Shown here one piece after another: positions 50,701 to 59,700 of a DNA stretch of 64,000 nt. The notes under the pieces are model-generated. The model was not told the DNA's origin. It ran no database searches and saw only the letters and a program-made list of their open reading frames with translations. This DNA is from Lingula anatina (Eukaryota; Brachiopoda; Lingulata; Lingulida; Lingulidae). Every line of letters starts with the position of its first letter. Positions within the stretch are counted from its first letter, which is position 1. The stretch covers positions 581,692 through 645,691 of the forward strand of contig NW_019773781.1 of assembly GCF_001039355.2 (NCBI RefSeq), read 5' to 3'. The position numbers were made by a program, and so were the translations under genes.

Positions 50701-53700
50701 TTATTTTATAGTATTGAAACAAATAGCACCATTGAAAAAAGAAAAAAAAAAGTGTAGGTGCAAGGTCCAATATCTATGGACTCAGAATACAACAAGTACC
50801 AGTGTGATAATTAGGCAGCATAGTTTATTCCACTTTTTCCTTTTTAGATGCCCAGATGGTAACTAAGAAGCCTCATGTGTTTCATTTGTAAACTTGAGCC
50901 AATAACTTCAAGCTGTCACCCAAAATTGGAGTGCTTTGTAAAACAAATGACCATCCTATAAATAACTGAGAATTCCACTTTTGGTACAGTTTTCCATTTG
51001 TTCACAGGTGATCCATCATATCAGGAGAAAGACAGAGGCCATGACTGCATAGATGGTGGAGTTTTGAAAAGATCTACATTGTGATTCATTTCCATCTTGT
51101 TAAAAAAATTTTTTTTTTTTTTGCAGTCTTTTCCTCTCTGAAAAGCTGTTTCATTTTGATACAATGTTTAAAAGTGTACATTTTCTTCTGCGTCTTTCAG
51201 GTGACAACAATAGCCATCATGACAGGCCCGCCTCTCTTCCGCTGGAACAAAACAACAACAAGGCCAGCAACGGTGTAAAGTATCAGACTCAAGAGAAATA
51301 CAAGCATGTTTATATGGATATACCTATAAGAGACTCACCAACTGAAAAATCTTTGCCACCTGAGAGAGACAAAATGGCATCAACTGAAAAAGTTTCCGCA
51401 GAAGAGATAGTGACAGACAAAGAGAAGTTGGATAGGTCGTCATCGTCTGCCGTGGCATTCAGTGTGGAGTTTTCAGACAGTGAGGAGACCAAATCACCTA
51501 AGATAAGCATGTCAGAAAGCCTTAGTAAGTTCCTACCCCACAAAGTACGGAGGAGTCTGCGTGAGAAACGTGAGAAGAAGGAAGAGAGGGAGAAAGAGCT
51601 GAGAGAAAAAGAGCAAACCCTGAAAGAAGTAAGTTTTTATTAATGCACATATATTTAAAAACCTATAGGACTGCAGGACTGAAACCAATAATAATATTTT
51701 TTCTCTCTTTTTGTGAGTTGGGGGAGGGAGTCCAACTTGTTACATAAAAATGACAGATAGAACCTTAAGAGCCAAACTAAGCCAACCTTTTGTTCTCTAA
51801 GATAAAGAATAAAAAAGAAGACAATCAGGCTTGGTCATCAGTAACACAAGGCCCTTGCAAGCTGTTTCTAAGGTGTTGATTATGGTTATTCAAGATGATT
51901 TTTTTCTTTAGTTTTCAAATAATAGTCTGAATTCCATATTTCAGCAGGAAGTGATCTCTCCCACGCGGCAGAAGAAACTGGACGACCTCTGGGGAAGCCC
52001 TATGGAAAAGGGCAAGCACTCGAAGTCTATACGACAAAGTACTGGTTACACATCAGAGGGCCATTCTCAACCTAGTGACCACGAGCAAGAGATAAGCATA
52101 AAAAGTGATACTGCTGTGACTAGAGGTAGGCCAAGATTTGATGATATATGGTAATGACTCGATCTTTTTGATGGGCAGAAATTATCAAACTTTCAGTTAC
52201 ATAATTTTAAAACCATTAAAATTTAATTTTTGTACAGCATAGAATAGAACTATAAGGTCATCTACTTTTCAATTTTGTTGCAACCACTCAATAACTTCAA
52301 AAGCACACTATCTGTAAAATTGCCAATTTTCCCCCATTGAAAAGATTGAGTCATTACCTTACTAAATTATGTTAAACACTATGACAGGATCATGCAACAA
52401 TAAAACTGTTTAAAAGTCTTTAGTTTTAAATAAGTACATAGGTGATAAGAGAATAGTTGAAATCATAAAGCTGCGATTGCTACTGCTTGGAATGGTCCTT
52501 CATTTCTCACGTGGGATGCCATAAAATTGTCGCATGCTTACCCTTTACAGGTTAACCATGTACATCAATACTTCTTGACTCCTTTCTATTGAACTTAGGT
52601 AGACTAAGTGCACGGCTGCAGTTATTGGCAAACAAAGTTCATTGTAAAAGAGCAATCAATCAATAAACAAACTATAAATGTACATTGTTTGAGACAGCAG
52701 TGTCAATTCAGACAAAATGTGTTTCTAATTGATGAATTTGCCAATATTGTACATAAAGACAAACTGTGTTAAACATCTTTTCTCAAGAATTAATGACTGG
52801 ATAATTAATTGGGATGAATTGAATAAGTTCAGCCATAAATAAATGCCTTCACTTTACCTTGGATCCAAGATAATCTTCTAGTAAATGATAAAAAGACCTA
52901 AATGTGAATAATTTTGTTGATATCATAATTATAACTTTACTTCTCAGGTAAGAAGCCCCCTCAGCAACCACCAGGGCAAACTCGCACCCCAGGGGAGAGA
53001 AAGCCATCCAGTCGGGCCACAGGTGGGAGTACAAAGAAAGCCACAGCTCAGTCCCAGCAACAGTCCCCAGGGGTGCAAGGAAGCCCCAAGCAGGGCAGTG
53101 GTAACAGAGACAAGACCAAAGATTCTGCAGCACTATCAGCCAGTCAGTCGTCATCATCATCATCCTTCCTCATTGAGAAAATGTTTGAAAGCACCTCCAG
53201 GCCTGGGGCCAGAGACCCTAGGGGGAGAGACCCTGGGGGGAGAGACCCTGGGGCCGAGGAGCCCACGGAATATGCTCTGTACAAAGAGGCCCAGTCCTAC
53301 GACACACAGGAAGGGAAGGCTAGGTCGGCCACTTTACCCAGACCCAGGAGGAGCCCCAAGGACAGCAGCTCACAAATGAAGAAGTCACAGTCATTTGACC
53401 AGAATGATTTACAGCTCCAAGACATGGAAACCAATTCTCCTGTTGGTGATGACAATAAAAATGATTCAGATAGTGTGAGTGAGGCAGGGACGTATACAAT
53501 AGAGGGAGACGAAAAGAGCAAAGAGGAAGAGGCTATCTCAAGAGAAAATATTGATAAAGTTTTTAATGTGGGAGACAGTTCTGTGATACTAATACAACGA
53601 CCTGTGATAGAAAATGGGGTCAATGAGAAAGATGAATGTCAAGGCCTTGACCTTGAAAGACAGGAAGGTGAAGGTCAAGTGGAGGATCTGGACACACTGG

Positions 53701-56700
53701 AAAAGGAGATTGAAGAATTGGAACGGGAGAGAGCTAATTTGGGGGTGGCCAATAGTATGGAGGCGGAGATAGGCAGCACAGCACAGACTGACAAGGTAAG
53801 GTGTCAGCCATAAACTGCTGGCTACAATATTTAGACAGACACATTAAACTAGTTGGCTCAGTCCAACTCTGCAGGGACTCTCGCTAAGAGCAATTGGCTT
53901 AACTGCAGCAGCTTGTTAAAAGTCAATTACCCGCTAGCTGCTTGGGGAGGCATGTCAGAAAATTAAGCTTTACCCACTGATTGCACTTAGCAAGAATCCC
54001 CCACAGTTTTACTGGCCCACCTAGTATGATGTATTTATCTGAATTGGGTCTAAAGCCAGATATCAGCATTTAAAAGTGTCATCAAATAACCAGGGGCATG
54101 GCTCACAAAACCATTGTTAGCTAACAACCACTCTGTAAGGGTTTTCAAATGTACAGTTGCTCAAAGAGGAAAGCCTTTATTGAAAGAATTTTTCTCTTAC
54201 CTTTACACTCCTATTTTTAGAGACCATATGGTTCTAAACAATATCTCAGTGTATTAAATATGTTACAAATAATGTCTACTTAACACCATAGCAATGCCTT
54301 GGGGCTCCAAATTCCAGAGATTGCGAGCAAGGAATGGAGAGTTCCATCTTGTTTCAGTAGTGCAATGTTATCAGATCTCTCAATAAATAAAAGGTTACAA
54401 AAGAACAGTTTGTCAATATGGTTAAACATTGCCACATTTCTTCAAATAAGAACTTGCTGCAGGCGGTTGGTTTGTTCCCTGTGACCCCAAAATGACTGCA
54501 ACATCTGAAAGTTTGAGAAGATTACTTAGATTAGCACACGTACCCCGTACATAATCCATACAACATTGCTGTGAGGGAAAAGAACCACTAGTAACATGTG
54601 TCTGAGAATGTGAAGTCTGTTTGTTCCGTTATTGATGTACTCTGTTTTGGGCCAAAGAAAGGCATTGACTTGTATTAGATGCAGTGGAGTGGCAGAACGT
54701 AGCCTATTGATTATAGTATGATATATATACGGACAAGAAAGTATTAAGATAGGTTTATTTGGCAGTTTTGTGCTGGCTTAGGGAGGGGCATTCATGTGGG
54801 GAGGCATCATGAATTTTGATGCTCCAAACTTTTTGAAGAAGGTAAGTTTCTGCAGTTGACTTGAGGTAATGTTTTGAAAAGATGGTTGACTAAACAAGAG
54901 TTGACTGAACTTTTTTGGAATTATGACTGTGATGTAGAATCAGTTTTCATTTGATCCATTGGTTTTCATCAAATGGAATTATGTGTTGGAGATAGAGCAT
55001 ACTACTGGTAGAGATTTGGGAGAGATTGGCTATGCTTTTGATTACTTTTTTAAGGAACCTAGACATCTTTTTGTTACCTTTATAATTTTCCTGACTTAAA
55101 CACGTAACTTCCCATTCATTGTTATCAATTATCAAATTCTTTTTCATATTAGTTGCCCATCAAAAGTGATGAAACAGTCAGCATGTATTATGAATTTGTA
55201 ATGAGTCAATAAGGACATGTAGAACTAATTGATCAGGATCACTTAAAAACTATTTATATAAAAAAGGAGAGAGTTTTGGACTGAGTTGATGGTAGATGCA
55301 CAGTTCCATTTGTTTAACCTTGTTCATTTGTTTAAGCTGAGAACACCGTTATTGATTAAGTGCTTGTTTTCATACCCATTGTTTTTGTGAAACAGTATTC
55401 AGATGATTGCATTTAAAAATGCCCCTTGAACCTAATTTGAATTTATTATCTTTGTTCCAGTAAAGATTTTTAGATTGGCATTTTTATCTGCTGCATAGAT
55501 TTGATGATACTTTTACAATGTTTTTGAGTGATAGATTTTCTAAAATTATGTACTTCAAATACCTTGAATTTCAGTAGGCATCAGAGTTTTTAGTTAACTA
55601 TATCAGAAACTTTTTAAAAGAATTATCAGAGGTAAAGGACTAGATAAGATATAATTATACCAATATGTGATTTTTAACCACTGGAAAAATACTTCATTTT
55701 AAAGATTTAAAATTTAATGTGTTATTTGTGTATTTTTCCTTATCCAAACAAGTGATTCGGCTAAAACATAATGCAGTGTCTGAGTGTAAATTGTGATGTA
55801 CCACTATATTTCTTGACATTCTTCCTAGCAGCTTAAACTGGGATATATGATCAATAAGTAAGGGAAAGGCTGTCATAATTTCATGCTTTTGGTGGTTATT
55901 TATCTCTTTATTAATGGTCTATTATCAGTCATATTGTCATGTAAATCAATTGCCAACAGCGGGGTCCCATTTAATCTCCATAATTATTCCCTCTAATTAT
56001 GGCTTTCTTTTTATGCAGTTAATTAATGAAGTTAAAGCGTTACCTAGAATTATTTTAAGTCAAATGACAAAGTTTCCATTAGATTAGTGAAATGCATCAA
56101 ATAATTAGATGCGAAATAATAAGTTAAACTCTAGTAAATGACTGGTCATATTTATATATGGGTGTGAAAGAATTAGGCAGCTATAGTTTCTACAGCCGGG
56201 TTATCCAAATAACAGAATCAATATATGAAGCCAGGCACTGCTAAAGTTATGGTGGTATGAAGACTGTGTATATCTTTGTACAGGCGGTTGATCCACAACA
56301 CAGGGTCATGTGTGGTGCATTAGTATATGCATCATTGAACTTACCCTGTGGTATATTTAAATTTGTATGAAGAAGTCAAGTTAGGGTTAGCCTTCAGTAA
56401 CCTTCATGATCAGTGACCCCCCCCCCCTCCTCACTACACTAGCAGTTAACCACATTTACCAAATGAAAGACTTGAATAGAATATGTAACAATTTAAGGTT
56501 TGGAATTGCATTTTCTTTTGCTCTTCATTCTTATTTTCTCTTGTATTATAATAAATGGTCAAGCTCAACAAAGTTATCAACAGCAGTAAACTGATTTTCA
56601 TCACCCATATTTCATAGTCAATTCTCCCTCTCATTGTGATTTCAGCTGTTTTCTGGTAAGCCCAGGTGGGTGCAGGAATGGTCAGCCAGGAAGGGGAACT

Positions 56701-59700
56701 CTGTGGACAGCAGCAAGGAGACAGAAGATGACGGTATGGAGAATACTTTATCAGGGGTTCTCTGATGAATATGTGTAATATCAGTTTGTTTTGATAAAGA
56801 AACTATGTTACAGTTTACATATAATTATTCTTCACTTACATGCTAAATCAATATATTTATTCTCTAAGTCAAGTATAATTCTATATCGTCATCCTATGTA
56901 GAGACCATGAAAAACTTCTGTCATAGTGTAATTATTTCTGAAATTTTGTATGAAATTTTGTTGGACAATTTGTCTTTCTCCCTTACTTGGTTTAAATGCT
57001 TAAAAAGATTCAAATTTTGGTTTCAGATACATTTGATGCAGATTCCCTAACAGCTAAGCAGCCCCCTGCTGTAAGCTCTCGTAAGCGGATAGGCACAGGG
57101 CGTAAGCTGCCCACTCCACCCACCCCCAGGGGCAGCAGTGGTGAGCCCAGCCCCAGGATCTCAGGCCATACCTCCAGGGATGGCAAGGACATCAGCAGGT
57201 CTGAGCCATCAACACTGAAGAGGGTCACTGCAAATGGTGGCAGCGGTGGGATGAAAACAAGCCGTAGCGAAGTTAGTGAAATATTTGCCAGTGAGGGCAG
57301 GAGAGTTACCCCCGAGAGAACTCCCGTGGAAAGGAAGGGCAGACGACAACAGCCTGACTATGAAGACAGTAAAAGTACAATGAGTATTGACACAGAGGTG
57401 CTGTTACGGGACACTGCTCATGTCATGGCCGCCATGCAAGCCAGAGTAAGGAAAGGTCAGCAGAAACAGTCTGGTGATGAAGGGTCTGACTCTGACTCTA
57501 GTACCCATGTGATGGTCAACGGAGCCAATGGTGCTAATAGACAACCCGCCTCAAAATCTGCCACAGAGCAGCACACTCCTGGCAGCAAGACAGTCAGTGG
57601 TGCAAGTCCATATCGTGGTTCACGTCAGTCATTCCCAGTCAAAACTTCCTCTCCTCCTCCTTCCCAGAAACCTACGCAGTCTTTGTGGAGGAAAGGACCT
57701 TATAACCCTCCAAAGGGGGAGCCACCGGCTGCTTCTGTGGTTTCTGATTTATTAAGTGAATCTGAGTCCAGATCTGCAAGATCTGATGATGCCAGTACTG
57801 ACATTAGTGAGGAAAGTCCCATGTTGTCACGGAAGACTTCCAAAGGGAAAGGAGCCATCACTGCTACCAGGCCTAACAGAGCCTTTCAGCTCAGACGAGC
57901 ACGGACAGAAACTGAATCAGACACATCTAGGTCTGAAGTCTCTGCTGCCTCATCTAGGGCAACGTCAGCAAAGACAGGTAGTGCCAAGACAATCAGGCTA
58001 GACCGCGGTCTGCCACTGGGAGAAGTGAGGTTAGCTTAGGGGCTGCAATTGTAAAGAAAAGTAGAGAAAATAACGCCAAACAGACACCTACATCATCGCA
58101 ACCATTTTCACGCAGGGACGGTGGAAGGCATAGTTTACGTGAATCTACTGTAACCTCGAGACAAAAACAAGCTGAGGCGGCCAAGCAGGTAGCAGCCAAA
58201 GTGACTAAAGCAAAGCCTGGTGGAAGTGGAAGTTTATCACAACCAAATAGTAGGTCTAATTCTCCCAAATCTGCCGAGCGCAACGCATGGAATCGCAGGA
58301 AATCTTATGATCCTAGAAAAGCAGTTGCTGAAGCAAAGATCAAAGCAAAAGAGGATAAAAAGTCTCAGAAACTCATTCGCTCATCTTCCTTTAATTCCTC
58401 AAAAGATCTTGAAGAAAGAATTGTGGAAGATTCGGAGGATGAGTACGCTAATTTTGCAAGTAACATCGAACAAGAAGATGATGATGATGATTTTGGAAGA
58501 AGCACAACAGAATCTGCAGAAATCACAAAATTCAGTACGGAAATTGCCCGTAGTCTTGGCAACCTTGCGCGAGGGCTTTCAGAAGACGAGGATCACCAGA
58601 GCGCGTTCACTAGTGTCAAGGACACTGCTGAGGTAATACTCATAATGTGCATGTGTTATGTTGAGGTTGAAGATTTGAAGAGTAAATATCATGTCATTTG
58701 TATTATATTTGACAGAAAATAATACACATTACACTCACCTTATTATTCTCTAGGCCTATTTGAGGATTCCGTGACCCCATACATTCTGTTGGCTTATCTG
58801 TAGTGTCCATGTTATTTATTACAATGCCTGCATGCTTGTGAGGACAGCCAGTTAGTATACCTTCACTGGATGAAATATTCTATCAGCAACATCTCATTTA
58901 ATGTTTCTCAAGTGTGGTACTCTGCTAAGAGCAATTTCAGCGATGAGATGAGATGGCAGTTCTTGTACTTGCATACATCCACATGCACGCACGTGCACAC
59001 ATACATGATAAAACACAATTATTCATTTCAAACTTAATTCATTTGAGTAAATCTTTAATGGATTGAAAACAAGAAAGTGTTTTTGTATTTTTTTTCTTTA
59101 TTAATGTGCATGCTGCTTTGTGTTGTATTTCTTATGAATTTAAGCGTAATATGTTGTGGTACAATGTATCATTTTTGTCATAATAAGCATGAAAGAAGTA
59201 AAATGGTTATAGCCCACAAAAATGAACAAATCGTATAGATGGATTTTTAAGAAAATGGACAACAATTGGTTACATTTATATTTAAATATCCCACATTAAA
59301 TATAATAAGACTTATTTTAATATACTTTTAGGCAAAGGAAAATTATGACCACTTCAACTTGATTTTGTAAATTTTTGTTTGGCAAAGCTTACAGTCACAT
59401 TTAATATTTTTGGAAAACTGATGGTTATTTCTGTTATTGTTATGGTAAAAACTTGAAAATTTCACACTTAAAAAGTAATTAATATTTGAAAATGCCCAAA
59501 TCTGACGTGGCCATATTAGTTGAAGAACTTTTCTAAACTATCCAGAGGCCCATTTTCAAGTTTGACAAAATTTTCTAAGTGAAAAAAATGATGTCAGCAA
59601 AGAATAGTCTTCTGAAAAAAAATTTTCAAGACTATATTTTCAAGTTTTTACAGTAATATATGTATTCCCAATAGTATATTACTGTATAAAGTGTACCCCT

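Larger units (their letters stand above)
35899..51200. other. CEP170 intron 6 (inflated by duplicate haplotypes)
   Basis: No exon is found. After removing the three duplicated blocks, one haplotype would span roughly 7.5 kb plus the incompletely sequenced insertion. A poly-C run (43487-43501 and 49001-49010) and poly-G-rich runs differ between copies. Confidence 0.7.

Noticed and set aside
57976-58120. A short intron to explain the frame change in CEP170 exon 11 (donor ACAG|GTAGTG or GAG|GTTAGC, acceptor ACGCAG)
   Set aside because: The first pair does not give the required phase. The second would be in phase but needs a weak donor and an intron of about 85 nt, and would delete sequence resembling the family. 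A missing base is simpler.
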